Shown here: piece after piece, positions 40,805 to 50,714 of the stretch | How the letters are laid out: the number at the start of each line of letters is the position of its first letter | Numbering within the stretch: the stretch's first letter is position 1 | NCBI RefSeq assembly: GCF_904063065.1 | Contig: NZ_CAJFCL010000001.1 | Coordinates: 248,001 to 312,000 of the forward strand | Direction of reading: 5' to 3' | DNA: 64,000 nucleotides | Origin: Pseudomonas paraversuta | Lineage (GTDB): Bacteria > Pseudomonadota > Gammaproteobacteria > Pseudomonadales > Pseudomonadaceae | Made by a program: the position numbers and the translations under genes | The notes under the pieces: model-generated | Databases searched by the model: none | What the model was told of the DNA's origin: nothing | What the model saw: only the letters and a program-made list of their open reading frames with translations

Positions 40805-42124
40805 TTAATGCAGTTGCAGCGTCGAGTTGAACTGGCTGATGGCATCCACCACATGCTTGGAGCCCTGCTGGATTTCCAGAATCGCCTCCCCGGCCTCATT
40901 CGCCAGCGAAACCCCGAGCCCGGTCCGGCTCAGGCTGGACTGCATGCTGCTCACCGCGCTCAGCGACAAATCATGGTTCTTGCGCACCACCTCGACAATT
41001 TCCACAGTTGCCGCGCTGGTACGTGCCGCCAGGCTTCTGACCTCATCCGCCACCACAGCAAAACCCCGCCCATGTTCACCGGCCCTGGCCGCCTCAATCG
41101 CAGCATTGAGCGCCAGTAAATTGGTTTGATCCGCAATACCACGAATGGTCTGCACGATTTTGCCAATGATGTCGGACTGCTTGTTCACCGCATCGATGCT
41201 TTGCGCGGCTTCATTGAGATCTTTGGAGATGGCTTCGATGATTTGTACAGTCTGCTGAACCACCTGAGAACCCTTCTGCGCACAGGCGTCGTTCTGTACC
41301 GAAGTGCTGTGGGCCGACTCGGCGGCGGTTTGCAGGTTAGTCACTTGGGCGGTGATGTTGCTGGCGAATTTGACGACCTTATACAGTCGGCCCTTGGCAT
41401 CAAAAATCGGGTTGTAGGACGCTTCCAGGAAAACTGTATGGCCGTATTTATCGACCCGTTCAAAGCGTCTGGAATGGTATTCGCCGCGATTCAGGGAAGC
41501 CCAGAAAGCTTTATAGGCGCCAGACTCGCTCTCACTGCTGCGACAGAACATGCTGTGGTGCTGCCCGACAATTTCAGACAGTGAATAATGCATGGTGTCG
41601 AGAAAGTTCTGATTGGCGTTGATCACACGGCCATCGGGCGAGAACTCGATCATCGCCATGGCGCGGCTCAATGCATTCACAATGCTTTGATTTTCCCGCT
41701 CTTTGTTGATCCGCTCGGTAATCTCGGTTGCCACCTTGAGTACCCGGGTCACCTCATTGTTCGGGCCGGTGATCGGCATGTAGCTGGCCTCAAGCCAGAT
41801 CTCGCGCCCGGCTTTATCAAGCCGCAAGAAAGTGCCGCTCATGGGCACCCCACTGGCCAGGTCCTTCCAGAACTGTGCGTATTGTTCAGTGCGCAGATAG
41901 TCCGGTTCACAAAAAAGACGGTGATGTTTACCGCAGATCTCATCGACCGAGTAACCCGTCACGCGACAGAAATTTTCGTTGGCATCCACAATGACGCCAT
42001 CGGCAGTGAACTCAATGATTGCCATTGAGCGGCTGACGGCCATCAGCTTGGCCTTGCTCTCATCCAGAGAACAGGTGAGGCGCTGATTCTCAAGCAGGTC
42101 GGCTTTGTGATGAAAGTTGAACAT
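40805..42124 (-). CDS. bdlA: PAS-PAS-MCP soluble chemotaxis-type signal protein (BdlA-like)
   Basis: This 439-residue protein has no transmembrane segments. Two PAS domains (about residues 22-140 and 145-260, each with an NENF/NQNF haem/FAD-PAS signature) are followed by an MCP signalling domain whose hairpin is [37 protein letters not shown]. This PAS-PAS-TarH order equals P. aeruginosa BdlA, which mediates biofilm dispersion, and also resembles cytoplasmic Aer-like sensors. The symbol is by domain order only. Confidence 0.85.
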   Translation of the reverse strand: MFNFHHKADLLENQRLTCSLDESKAKLMAVSRSMAIIEFTADGVIVDANENFCRVTGYSVDEICGKHHRLFCEPDYLRTEQYAQFWKDLASGVPMSGTFLRLDKAGREIWLEASYMPITGPNNEVTRVLKVATEITERINKERENQSIVNALSRAMAMIEFSPDGRVINANQNFLDTMHYSLSEIVGQHHSMFCRSSESESGAYKAFWASLNRGEYHSRRFERVDKYGHTVFLEASYNPIFDAKGRLYKVVKFASNITAQVTNLQTAAESAHSTSVQNDACAQKGSQVVQQTVQIIEAISKDLNEAAQSIDAVNKQSDIIGKIVQTIRGIADQTNLLALNAAIEAARAGEHGRGFAVVADEVRSLAARTSAATVEIVEVVRKNHDLSLSAVSSMQSSLSRTGLGVSLANEAGEAILEIQQGSKHVVDAISQFNSTLQLH

Positions 42125-42367
42125 GGCTCAATTCCTGAAGATGCTTTCTATTGATAATTCAAACGCTTCACGACACAAGAAAACGTGCCTGCTGCCTTTA
42201 ACATAGAGATGTGCGCACTTCGGGGATGTAAGTTTTATATGTTCAACCCCCAAGAATTGAAGCATAGCCAGCCAGATACAGCGTGCAAGCAAATCGCCAT
42301 CAGTGTGCGACGAAGTGCTCAATTGCGCAGAATAATCCAAATCGACGTTGCGCCAATCAAAAAACCA

Positions 42368-42391
42368 AGGAGCCCGGAATACGGGCTCCTG
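42368..42391 (-). terminator. Intrinsic terminator after the 38-aa lysine-rich gene
   Basis: AGGAGCCCG pairs with CGGGCTCCT (9 bp), followed on the minus strand by a run of T (TTGGTTTTTT). It closes the short gene at 42400-42516. Confidence 0.9.
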
Positions 42392-42399
42392 TAAATCAC

Positions 42400-42516
42400 T
42401 CAGTGACCAAACAATCCGACTTCGGATTTTTTGGTTTTCTTGTCCGCGCGTTTTTCATCGGCTGTTTTGGCCGGTTTCTTTTTCGCGGCCTTCTTTGAAT
42501 CCATACCTTTAGCCAT
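42400..42516 (-). CDS. 38-residue lysine-rich peptide
   Basis: The minus strand encodes M-A-K-G-M-D-S-K-K-A..., 38 residues with about one-third lysine, ending KKSEVGLFGH. A terminator lies directly after the stop. The charge suggests nucleic-acid or membrane binding, but I recognise no family and the function is unknown. It is flanked by the BdlA-like gene (275-nt gap) and a GNAT gene on the opposite strand. Confidence 0.75.
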   Translation of the reverse strand: MAKGMDSKKAAKKKPAKTADEKRADKKTKKSEVGLFGH

Positions 42517-42713
42517 GTTAAGCGCTCAACTGTTCAGGGGGTGTGGCACAGGTATAACACCTATCGGGAACCCACTCGGATTTAAAACCCTTTATTCAAA
42601 AAACAATGATAAACAAAGCGTTTTAATTGCAAATAAGCGGCAATACCCAAGGTTTATAAAGTTCAAGCACTTATTTGTTTATACTGCCGCTCCCTTTTCA
42701 AGCCTGTGGACTT

Positions 42714-43118
42714 ATGACTGCCATTGCTTATTCTTCGCTCGACGCGCCGTTGTGGCCCTTGCTGAACAAGTTTTACCGCTCTCACCAATCGTCGATGAAA
42801 GCGAGCAAGGAAGCTCAATTGTGGGTTGCCCGCCAGGACCAGATAGTCGCCGGTTTGTGTCTGCGACCAATGGCCAACGGTTACTGGTTGACCGGCCTGT
42901 TTGTCGATCCGGCAGTACGCGGGCAAGGCATAGCTACCACGCTGGTCAACGCGGCAACATCGCAGTGCGAAGGGATGGTCTGGTTGTTTTGCGACCCTGA
43001 ACTGCAAGGGCTCTATGAAAAGATGGGGTTCAGTCTGGAGGTTGACTTGCCCCATGCCCTGTATGAGCGGCTGGTGCGCTATCAACGCAACAAGGCGATG
43101 ATAGCGATGGGCCGTTAA
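42714..43118 (+). CDS. GNAT-family N-acetyltransferase
   Basis: The ATG at 42714 gives 134 residues. The acetyl-CoA binding stretch is FVDPAVRGQGIATTLVNAA, with ELQGLYEKMGF completing the fold. Short single-domain GNAT; the substrate is unknown. It is convergent with def across a REP palindrome. Confidence 0.85.
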   Translation: MTAIAYSSLDAPLWPLLNKFYRSHQSSMKASKEAQLWVARQDQIVAGLCLRPMANGYWLTGLFVDPAVRGQGIATTLVNAATSQCEGMVWLFCDPELQGLYEKMGFSLEVDLPHALYERLVRYQRNKAMIAMGR

Positions 43119-43136
43119 GCCCGGCGCTCCCCTCCC

Positions 43137-43183
43137 TGCAGGGGCGAGCTGTTTGAAGAGCATTCAAAGAGCTCGCCCCTGCA
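43137..43183. repeat. REP palindrome between the GNAT gene and def
   Basis: TGCAGGGGCGAGCT (43137-43150) is mirrored exactly at 43170-43183 with a 19-nt spacer. It lies between two convergent genes and may act as a 3' end. Confidence 0.88.
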
Positions 43184-43194
43184 AAGCAAGGCAG

Positions 43195-43734
43195 TTATTC
43201 CCGGGTGCCCGGCTCCAGGTCCGGGAACAACACCTCGATAAAACCGAACTTGCTGAAATCCTTGATCCGCGACGGGTACAGGCGACCGATCAGGTGGTCG
43301 CATTCATGCTGCACTACTCGTGCATGAAAACCTTCCGCCACACGTACGATCGGTTCACCTTTAGGCGTGAAACCTTCGTAACGGATCTTCTGAAAACGCT
43401 CGACTGCCCCGCGCAAACCAGGCACCGACAGGCAGCCTTCCCAGTCTTCTTCAAGCGCCGGACCGAGCGGAGTGATCAACGGATTGATCAGGATGGTTTG
43501 TGGTACGGCTTCAGCATCAGGGTAACGTTCGCTGTGCTCGAACCCGAAGATCACCATCTGCAGGTCAACCCCGATTTGCGGGGCCGCCAGCCCCACACCG
43601 CCCGCGTGCTCCATGGTCTGCAACATATCGTCCAGCAACTGCCAGAGTTCCGGGGTATCGAACATTTCAGCCGGTACCGGCTGGGCAACGCGCAATAAAC
43701 GCTCATCGCCCATTTTCAGAATTTCACGAATCAT
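43195..43734 (-). CDS. def: Peptide deformylase Def
   Basis: Def removes the N-formyl group from nascent proteins. The 179-residue protein has all three motifs: [10 protein letters not shown] (46-55), EGCLSVPG with metal ligand Cys101 (99-106) and HECDH (His143, Glu144, His147). Pseudomonas carries more than one def; this one is not next to fmt, so it is the secondary copy. Upstream and 2 nt away lies the BrkB-family gene, same strand. Confidence 0.94.
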   Translation of the reverse strand: MIREILKMGDERLLRVAQPVPAEMFDTPELWQLLDDMLQTMEHAGGVGLAAPQIGVDLQMVIFGFEHSERYPDAEAVPQTILINPLITPLGPALEEDWEGCLSVPGLRGAVERFQKIRYEGFTPKGEPIVRVAEGFHARVVQHECDHLIGRLYPSRIKDFSKFGFIEVLFPDLEPGTRE

Positions 43735-43736
43735 AG

Positions 43737-44690
43737 TCAGGCTTCATCTGGAGTGGATGGAATGGAATGGTCACGCCCCAGCCCGGAGACGTGTTGCTTG
43801 GGATCAGGGTCGTCGGAGCCATCGAAGGTTTTTTCGCCCGGATCCTTGCCCTCTGCCGACATGTGCTCGATCACGGCGTTCATTTCAGCCCCCAGCAGCA
43901 GCACCGCGGCAGAAATGTAGAAGTACAGCAACAGCACGATGATCGCACCGATGCTGCCATACATGGCGTTGTAGTCAGCAAAGGTTTTGACATAAAAGGC
44001 AAAGCCCAGCGAAGCCACGATCCACACAACCACCGCCAGCACCGAACCCGGGGTGATAAACCGGAATTTTTGCTCCACATCCGGCATGACGTAGTAAATC
44101 ACCGCCACCGCCACCATCAGCAATAGCACAATCACAGGCCAGCGCAGGATGGTCCACAGTGTCACCACGAACTCTTCGAGCCCGACCTGTCCTGCCAGCC
44201 AGCTCATCACCTGCGGCCCGAGCACCATCAGCGCGGCGGCTGCCAGAAGCATTCCGGCAATGCCGATGGTGTAAAAAATCGACAGCGGGAATCGCTTCCA
44301 GACTGGCCGCCCCTCGACCACATCGTAGGCGGCATTCATGGCGCTCATCATCAGCCGCACACCGGCCGAAGCGGTCCACAGGGCAATTACGATACCCACC
44401 GACAGCAATCCGCCCTTGGACTGCTGCAACTGATCGATGACCGGGTTGACCTGCTCCAGTGCCTGCGGCGGCAGTACCAGTTCAGACTGCAGGCGCAACC
44501 AGGAGAAAAAGTCCGGCAGATGCAAGAAGCCGATCAGGGCAATCAAAAACAGAATGAAAGGGAATAACGAAAACAGCATTTGATAGGCCAGTGCCGAGGC
44601 GTAAGTCGACATTTCATCGTCGATAAACTCTTTCACCGTGCGAATCAGTACTTTGCCCAACGGCAGGCCATTCAAGACCGGGAATAACAT
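43737..44690 (-). CDS. YihY/virulence-factor BrkB family membrane protein
   Basis: This 317-residue inner-membrane protein has about six transmembrane helices and the family blocks [41 protein letters not shown] and [51 protein letters not shown]. It was once annotated as RNase BN by error; the real function is unclear (possibly transport or envelope). It overlaps or abuts def on the same strand. Confidence 0.93.
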   Translation of the reverse strand: MLFPVLNGLPLGKVLIRTVKEFIDDEMSTYASALAYQMLFSLFPFILFLIALIGFLHLPDFFSWLRLQSELVLPPQALEQVNPVIDQLQQSKGGLLSVGIVIALWTASAGVRLMMSAMNAAYDVVEGRPVWKRFPLSIFYTIGIAGMLLAAAALMVLGPQVMSWLAGQVGLEEFVVTLWTILRWPVIVLLLMVAVAVIYYVMPDVEQKFRFITPGSVLAVVVWIVASLGFAFYVKTFADYNAMYGSIGAIIVLLLYFYISAAVLLLGAEMNAVIEHMSAEGKDPGEKTFDGSDDPDPKQHVSGLGRDHSIPSTPDEA

Positions 44691-44874
44691 AGCGTCTCCT
44701 TTCGCCGCTTAAAAAGTAGGTTGTGCAAGCCAGCCATAAGCTCTGGGTTGGGGTTTTACCTCAAATGTAGTCAAGTTGGCGACTATGGAAACACTTATAC
44801 AAAAACGGCCATCACATGGATGACCGTTCATGTTCGCCACAGGTACCCGACGCACCTGCGGCAATCCTGGGTTA

Positions 44875-45066
44875 TCAGGCTTTATCGACGGTTTTCTTGA
44901 CCGCATCTTTCACCTTGCCTACCGCTTGCTGGCCTTCGCCTTTCAGCTCCTGGGCCTTGCCTTCGGCACGCAGCTTGTCATTGTCGGTCGCTTTCCCCAC
45001 CGCTTGTTTGACATTACCTACTGCTTCGTTCGCTTTGCCTTTGATCTTATCGCCAGTGCTGCTCAT
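44875..45066 (-). CDS. CsbD-family stress protein
   Basis: This 63-residue hydrophilic protein with alternating Lys/Glu/Gly motifs ([49 protein letters not shown]) is characteristic of CsbD, a general-stress protein of unknown mechanism. It is a single gene. Confidence 0.93.
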   Translation of the reverse strand: MSSTGDKIKGKANEAVGNVKQAVGKATDNDKLRAEGKAQELKGEGQQAVGKVKDAVKKTVDKA

Positions 45067-45266
45067 GGGATTTCTCCTGATGAAATTTCGGATGTCATTA
45101 CATCGACAGAATCATTGACCCGATCGTCACCGCAGGAGTTTCATTTATTTTCTGGCCATCATTTCGTCGTTCCGCGCAGGTTGAGCTTTATGTTTGCCGC
45201 CTAACCCCCGAGAATGCGCAACGGATTCAGGCTATGGCGCTGAAGATCAGCAATTGTAGGAAGGTT

Positions 45267-45647
45267 ATGAAACTCGATAAAAAGCTGGCCATTGCCCGCA
45301 GAAACCAGGAACTTGGCGGCGCTGTGCTTGGCGTCAACAACTGCCATTTCGCCACATTGAACACCAACAAGAATATCTGGTGGTTCGATATTCCCCTGGC
45401 GCGTCTGGCCGTCGGTCAGTACGAATGGGTGCATCTGTTGCTGCATACCCCAAGTACCGATGAACTGCTGCACCTGAAGGTCACCACTGCGTTCCTGCGC
45501 GAGAAACGCGAAGGCATGGTGGTACGAGCGACGCACAAGCGTACGCCGACCATGAGTCTTGAGCTGAGCGCGGACAAAGACTCCTTCCTGCAGGACGTGC
45601 GTCCGACAGGCACAGGCGTCAACTTTTCGCAGTTTCTGCAAAAATAA
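45267..45647 (+). CDS. Conserved hypothetical protein (126 aa)
   Basis: The start at MKLDKKLAIARRNQELGG (45267) after AAGG gives 126 residues; another in-frame ATG lies at 45234. The protein is rich in beta-strand patterns (LLLHTPSTDELLHLKVTT, MSLELSADKDSFLQDVRP), without signal peptide or membrane segment. I recognise no domain; it appears typical of Pseudomonas core hypotheticals. The function is unknown. Confidence 0.75.
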   Translation: MKLDKKLAIARRNQELGGAVLGVNNCHFATLNTNKNIWWFDIPLARLAVGQYEWVHLLLHTPSTDELLHLKVTTAFLREKREGMVVRATHKRTPTMSLELSADKDSFLQDVRPTGTGVNFSQFLQK

Positions 45648-45655
45648 ACAGCGCA

Positions 45656-45690
45656 AACCCTGCAGGGGCAAGTTCGTTCCTGCACAGTGG
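45656..45690. repeat. Degenerate REP element
   Basis: CTGCAGGGGCAAGTTCGTTC and a following CTGCA make a decayed copy of the GCAGGAGCGAGCTTGCTC REP family, directly after the stop of the 126-aa gene. Confidence 0.6.
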
Positions 45691-45711
45691 TGAACGCGAG
45701 CTGAAACAAAA

Positions 45712-45732
45712 AAGCCCCGCAATGCGGGGCTT
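45712..45732. terminator. Bidirectional terminator between the 126-aa gene and fadD1
   Basis: AAGCCCCGC-AAT-GCGGGGCTT, with A and T runs on both sides, forms an intrinsic terminator usable by both convergent genes. Confidence 0.92.
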
Positions 45733-45749
45733 TGTTGTTTAAGGGCAGA

Positions 45750-47441
45750 TTACTTTTTAAGACCCAGTTTCTTCATCTCTTCGTCACGCAACTCACGGCG
45801 CAGGATCTTGCCTACGTTGGTGGTCGGCAAACTGTCACGGAACTCGACAACTTTCGGCGCTTTATAAGCGGTCAGGTTCGCGCGCATATGCGCCATGACC
45901 TGCTCTTTGCTCAGGGTCATGCCCGGCTTGACCACAATAAAAACCTTGATCAGCTCGCCGGTTTTTTCATCAGGAATACCGATCGCCGCCGACTGCAACA
46001 CTTCCGGCAATGAGGCCATCACATCTTCCAGCTCGTTCGGGTAAACGTTAAAGCCAGAGACCAGGATCATGTCTTTTTTGCGATCGACAATGCGCATATA
46101 GCCATCAGGTTGAATCAGCGCGATGTCACCGGACTTCAACCAGCCTTCGCTGTCCATGATCTCGGCAGTTGCATCAGGACGCTCCCAATAACCTTTCATC
46201 ACCTGCGGGCCCTTGATGCACAGCTCGCCGATTTCACCCAACGGCAGCTCTTCACCCGCATCATTGATCACTTTGCACAGGGTCGAAGGCATCGGAATGC
46301 CGATAGTGCCGATCTGAATGTGCTGGATCGGATTGACCGAGGCCACCGGGCTGGTCTCGGTCATGCCGTAGCCTTCGCAAATGGCACAGCCGGTTACCGT
46401 CTTCCAGCGCTCGGCCACGGACAGTTGCAGGGCCATGCCCCCCGACAGGGTCACTTTCAGGGACGAGAAGTCCAGCTTGCGGAACCCGTCGTTGTTGCAC
46501 AGCGCTATAAACAGGGTGTTAAGCCCTACGAAGCCGGAGAACTTCCACTTCGACAGCTCTTTAACCATCGCCGGCAGGTCACGCGGGTTGCTGATCAATA
46601 TGTTGTGATTGCCCAGCAGCATCATTGCCATGCAATGAAAGGTGAACGCGTAGATATGATAAAGCGGCAATGGCGTGATCAGGATTTCGCAACCTTCGTT
46701 AAGGTTGGAACCCATCAGCGCCTTGCACTGCAGCATGTTGGCGATCAGGTTGCGATGGGTCAGCATCGCCCCCTTGGCCACACCGGTGGTGCCGCCCGTG
46801 TATTGCAGAACCGCGACGTCATTGGCAAGCGGGCTGGCTTCGTTTACTGGCTGGCCATGCCCCTTGCTCAACACATCGTTGAACTTGATGGCCTTGGGCA
46901 AGTGATACGCCGGGACCATTTTTTTCACGTACTTGATGACACTGTTGATCAATACGCGCTTGAAGGGCGACAGCAGGTCAGCCACTTCAGTAACGATCAC
47001 ATGCTTGATCGAAGTCTGGGGCACGACCTTTTCGGCCAGATGCGCCATGTTCGCCAGGCATACCAGCGCCTTGGCGCCGGAGTCATTGAATTGGTGTTCC
47101 ATTTCCCGCGCGGTATACAGCGGGTTGGTATTAACCACGATCAAGCCGGCGCGGATGGCTCCGAACACAGCGATCGGGTATTGCAGCAAGTTGGGCAACT
47201 GCACAGCAATGCGATCGCCGGGTTGCAGGTCGGTGTGCTGCTGCAGGTAGGCGGCAAATGCACCTGACTGTTGGTAAAGCTCACCATAGGTGATGGTTTT
47301 ACCGAGGTTGCTAAATGCGGGTTTATCCGCAAAACGTTGGCAAGATTGGCGCAGTACCGTCTGAATATTCGGGTATTCATCCGGGTTGATTTCAGCAGCA
47401 ATCCCAGCTGGGTACTTATCCTTCCAAAAGTCTTCAATCAT
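45750..47441 (-). CDS. fadD1: Long-chain fatty acid-CoA ligase FadD1
   Basis: FadD1 activates fatty acids to acyl-CoA for beta-oxidation. The 563-residue protein has the ATP/AMP motif YTGGTTGVAKGAML, the FACS signature GDIALIQPDGYMRIVDRKKDMILVSGFNVYP and a late Lys in TNVGKILRRELR. It lies 359 nt downstream of the paralogue fadD2, the same order as P. aeruginosa PA3300-PA3299. Confidence 0.94.
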   Translation of the reverse strand: MIEDFWKDKYPAGIAAEINPDEYPNIQTVLRQSCQRFADKPAFSNLGKTITYGELYQQSGAFAAYLQQHTDLQPGDRIAVQLPNLLQYPIAVFGAIRAGLIVVNTNPLYTAREMEHQFNDSGAKALVCLANMAHLAEKVVPQTSIKHVIVTEVADLLSPFKRVLINSVIKYVKKMVPAYHLPKAIKFNDVLSKGHGQPVNEASPLANDVAVLQYTGGTTGVAKGAMLTHRNLIANMLQCKALMGSNLNEGCEILITPLPLYHIYAFTFHCMAMMLLGNHNILISNPRDLPAMVKELSKWKFSGFVGLNTLFIALCNNDGFRKLDFSSLKVTLSGGMALQLSVAERWKTVTGCAICEGYGMTETSPVASVNPIQHIQIGTIGIPMPSTLCKVINDAGEELPLGEIGELCIKGPQVMKGYWERPDATAEIMDSEGWLKSGDIALIQPDGYMRIVDRKKDMILVSGFNVYPNELEDVMASLPEVLQSAAIGIPDEKTGELIKVFIVVKPGMTLSKEQVMAHMRANLTAYKAPKVVEFRDSLPTTNVGKILRRELRDEEMKKLGLKK

Positions 47442-47746
47442 GGAAGCCCACTCCTCAGCGTCGCGAATTCTTCACCGCATTGATGCGGTTATTATTTGTG
47501 TGATTTTTGTAATGGATAAATCTGGCTTTTCACTTACCGAGAAGTCACAAAGCGCGCCGAGAGTAGCAGCTTTGCCAGAGGCCGCCTAGAGCCAAAGATG
47601 GCCCGCAGAGTCACAAACCTGACTGTAGGACAATCCAAAGTCATCATTAGTACAATAGCTCTATTGATAGTAAAACCGCTCTAATTCAGGCATTACGGCG
47701 CCCCCTCAGAGATCCAGATCAAACCCTGTCTATTGTTATAGACGAA
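47442..47746. other. fadD1-fadD2 intergenic region with two inverted repeats
   Basis: This roughly 300-nt stretch holds the fadD1 promoter. CAATAG-CT-CTATTG (47653-47666) is a perfect palindrome and GTCTAT-TGTT-ATAGAC (47728-47743) a 6-bp hairpin close to the fadD2 terminator; either could be an operator for a fatty-acid regulator. Nothing else is recognised. Confidence 0.5.
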
Positions 47747-47747
47747 T

Positions 47748-47784
47748 AAAAACGCCCGCCTGCTCAAAGCAAACGGGCGTTTTT
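47748..47784 (-). terminator. Intrinsic terminator after fadD2
   Basis: AAAAACGCCCG (47748-47758) pairs with CGGGCGTTTTT (47774-47784), with a T run on either strand. It closes fadD2, so fadD1 is largely transcribed from its own promoter. Confidence 0.92.
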
Positions 47785-47800
47785 CACCAGGCTGATGGAA

Positions 47801-49489
47801 TCAGGCGTTATCACGCAACTCGCGACGCAGGATTTTCCCCACGGGAGTCATGGGCAAGGAGTCACGCAGCACTATCTGCTTGGGTACCTTGTAAGCGGTG
47901 AAGTTGTCCTTGCAGTACGCCTTGAGCTCTTCAACGCTGACCCCGCCTTCGCGCGCGACTACAAAGAGTTTGACGGCCTCCCCGGTGCGCTCGTCGGGCA
48001 CGCCGATTACCGCGCAATTCACCACTTTGGGGTGGGCCATCACGATATCTTCGATTTCATTGGGGTACACGTTGAAACCCGAAACGATGATCAGGTCCTT
48101 TTTGCGATCGACAATCCGGACAAAACCATCGGGATCAATCACCGCAATATCACCCGTCTTGAACCAGCCCTCGGCGTCCAGCACTTCGGCCGTTGCCTGC
48201 GGGTTTTGCCAGTACCCCTTCATGACTTGCGGGCCTTTGACACATAGCTCGCCGCGCTCCCCCAAACCCAGGTCGCTGCCATCATCGCTGACTACTTTCA
48301 TCGCCGTGCCCGGAACCGGCATGCCCACGGTGCCCAGCCGGGCCAGAGAACCACAGGGGTTGGCACTGGCCACCGGCGACGTTTCAGTCAGGCCGTAGCC
48401 CTCAACGATGCGGCATCCGGTGATTTTTTCCCAACGCTCGGCCGTGGCCTTGACCAGCGCAGTACCGCCCGAGTTGGTGACCTTCAGCCCCGAGAAATCC
48501 AGGCTCTTGAAGTCCGGATGGTCCATCAGCGCGACAAACAGGGTGTTAAGTCCCAGAAAAGCGGTGAACCGCCAGTTCTTCAGCTCCTTGATGAAACCTT
48601 TGATATCACGCGGATTGGTGATCAGGATGTTGTGGTTACCCGTGACCATCATACCCATGCAATTAGCGGTAAATGCATAGATATGGTACAGCGGCAACGG
48701 CGCCACCATGACCTCCCGACCGTCCCTGAGAATCGGTTGCCCACTCTCGTCATGCTGGGACAGACAAGCACGCACCTGCTGCATGTTGGCCACCAGATTG
48801 CCGTGACTGAGCATTGCGCCCTTGGGCAGTCCGGTGGTGCCACCGGTGTATTGCAGGACTGCCGTGTCATCCAGCGTCACCGGCACCGGCCGAATCGGCT
48901 GGCCTGCGCCCCGGTGCAATACGCTTTTAAAGGCAATGGCCTGGGGCAACTGGTAGGCCGGCACCAGCTTTTTGACCTTGTCGACCACCAGGTTGGTAAT
49001 CCAGCCTTTGGCAGCCGGCATCATGTCGCCCATTCTGGCTTCGATCAGGTACTCGATCTCGGTATCTGCCAGCACTTCCTGCACGCGCTTGCCGAACATG
49101 TTCAAGTACACCAGCGCCCGAATCCCGGCACTTTTGAACTGATGGCGCATTTCGCGAGAGGTGTACAGCGGGTTGGTGTTGACCACGATCAGACCGGCGC
49201 GCAACGCACCAAATACCGCGATCGGATATTGCAGCACGTTGGGCATCTGTACAGCGATGCGGTCGCCGGGCTTGAGGTCGGTATGATTTTGAAGATAACC
49301 GGCAAACGCTGCGCTGTGGCGCTCCAGTTCGGCATAAGTGATGGTCACACCCAGGTTGCTGAACGCCGGACGATCGGCGAATTTCTTGCACGAGCGTTCA
49401 AACACATCAACGACCGATGTGAAGGCCGTCATATCTATATCCAGCGGTACACCGGCAGGACGTTTGTCATTCCAGAAATCAGGTTGCAT
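47801..49489 (-). CDS. fadD2: Long-chain fatty acid-CoA ligase FadD2
   Basis: FadD2 is the second acyl-CoA synthetase, 562 residues, with YTGGTTGLPKGAML and the FACS signature GDIAVIDPDGFVRIVDRKKDLIIVSGFNVYP. It is about as long as FadD1 and clearly its paralogue (TNPLYTSREMRHQFKSAGIRALV versus TNPLYTAREMEHQFNDSGAKALV). In P. aeruginosa FadD1 and FadD2 differ in chain-length preference. It is divergent from the lysophospholipase-phaJ1 pair. Confidence 0.94.
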   Translation of the reverse strand: MQPDFWNDKRPAGVPLDIDMTAFTSVVDVFERSCKKFADRPAFSNLGVTITYAELERHSAAFAGYLQNHTDLKPGDRIAVQMPNVLQYPIAVFGALRAGLIVVNTNPLYTSREMRHQFKSAGIRALVYLNMFGKRVQEVLADTEIEYLIEARMGDMMPAAKGWITNLVVDKVKKLVPAYQLPQAIAFKSVLHRGAGQPIRPVPVTLDDTAVLQYTGGTTGLPKGAMLSHGNLVANMQQVRACLSQHDESGQPILRDGREVMVAPLPLYHIYAFTANCMGMMVTGNHNILITNPRDIKGFIKELKNWRFTAFLGLNTLFVALMDHPDFKSLDFSGLKVTNSGGTALVKATAERWEKITGCRIVEGYGLTETSPVASANPCGSLARLGTVGMPVPGTAMKVVSDDGSDLGLGERGELCVKGPQVMKGYWQNPQATAEVLDAEGWFKTGDIAVIDPDGFVRIVDRKKDLIIVSGFNVYPNEIEDIVMAHPKVVNCAVIGVPDERTGEAVKLFVVAREGGVSVEELKAYCKDNFTAYKVPKQIVLRDSLPMTPVGKILRRELRDNA

Positions 49490-49698
49490 TATTTTTGTCC
49501 TCGGACCTGAATGTGCCTGGCCGCTTCCCTTGGGCGTTGAAAAGCGGAGCTAACTGACGTTAACAGTTATCAAGTTGTAGGCAAATACACCGATATTCGC
49601 CATTTACATCTTGAATCTTATTACCGCGGCATCGCCAGTTAAGTGGTTTGCCTGTGAATGCGCTATACACTGCTCCTACTCCGTGTAAAGGAATGGCC

Positions 49699-50643
49699 AT
49701 GATTCATCAGACTTTCTGGCTGGACGCGAATGACCGTAGCGGCCTTTTGGTTAATCAGTGGCTGCCTGGCGCTACGCCCAAAGCCATTGTGTTGCTGGTC
49801 CACGGCATGGCGGAACACACTGCTCGCTATGCCCGACTGGGCAAGGCCCTAAATGAAGCCGGTTTTGGCCTGTATGCCCACGACCAGCGCGGACACGGTA
49901 AAACGGCCGAACGCGGAACACCGGGCTACTTTGCTGACCATGATGGCTGGTGCGCGGTGGTCAGTGATGTCGCCAGCCTCCATCAGCACATCGGCCAGGC
50001 CCACCCGGGGCTTCCGATATTCCTGCTTGGCCACAGCATGGGCAGCTACATCGCCCAGGCGTACTTGCTCCACCACAGCAACAGTCTGCAGGGAGCAATT
50101 CTGAGCGCCTCCAATTTCCAGCCTGTCGCGCTTTACCGGGCTGCCAGCCTGATAGCCCGACTGGAACGCTGGCGCCAGGGCCCGAAAGGACGCAGCGCGC
50201 TGATCGAGTGGTTGTCCTTTGGCTCGTTCAATAAAGCATTCAAGCCCAATCGCACCCGCTATGACTGGCTCAGTCGCGATCCGGCCGAAGTCGATGCCTA
50301 CGCCAACGACCCCTTGTGCGGGTTTCGTTGCACCAATCAACTCTGGATTGATCTGCTGGGCGGCTTGCAGCAAATCAGCAAAGCGTCCAACCTCGTGCAA
50401 ATTGATTCAGCCCTGCCTTTGCTGGTGATGGGTGGCGCCTGTGACCCGGTCAGTGAAGGCAAGCGCCTGGAATCCCTGGCCGGGGCTTTACGCAAAGCCG
50501 GCAGTCAGGACTTGCAACTCAAAATCTACCCCCAGGCACGGCATGAGCTCTTCAACGAAATCAACCGTGACGAAGTGACTGCAGATGTTGTCGAATGGCT
50601 TGACCAGGCCCTGCTTCGCTCCCGCCCGCCCCACAGCGAATAG
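49699..50643 (+). CDS. Alpha/beta hydrolase, lysophospholipase/monoacylglycerol lipase-like
   Basis: I prefer the ATG at 49699 (MIHQTFWLDANDRSG), with AAAGGA at good spacing, giving 314 residues; ATG 49693 also fits. The Hydrolase_4 fold has oxyanion HGMAEH, nucleophile elbow GHSMGSY, acidic GGACDPVSEG and catalytic His in ARHELFNEI. It probably releases fatty acids from lysophospholipid or monoglyceride, suiting the fadD1/fadD2 genes beside it. It is equivalent to P. aeruginosa PA3301. Confidence 0.88.
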   Translation: MIHQTFWLDANDRSGLLVNQWLPGATPKAIVLLVHGMAEHTARYARLGKALNEAGFGLYAHDQRGHGKTAERGTPGYFADHDGWCAVVSDVASLHQHIGQAHPGLPIFLLGHSMGSYIAQAYLLHHSNSLQGAILSASNFQPVALYRAASLIARLERWRQGPKGRSALIEWLSFGSFNKAFKPNRTRYDWLSRDPAEVDAYANDPLCGFRCTNQLWIDLLGGLQQISKASNLVQIDSALPLLVMGGACDPVSEGKRLESLAGALRKAGSQDLQLKIYPQARHELFNEINRDEVTADVVEWLDQALLRSRPPHSE

Positions 50644-50714
50644 CTCGACCATTCTAAAAAATACTTTAAAATCAAAAACTTGAAATTAAACACTCGTCAC
50701 AGGACATGCGCTAG

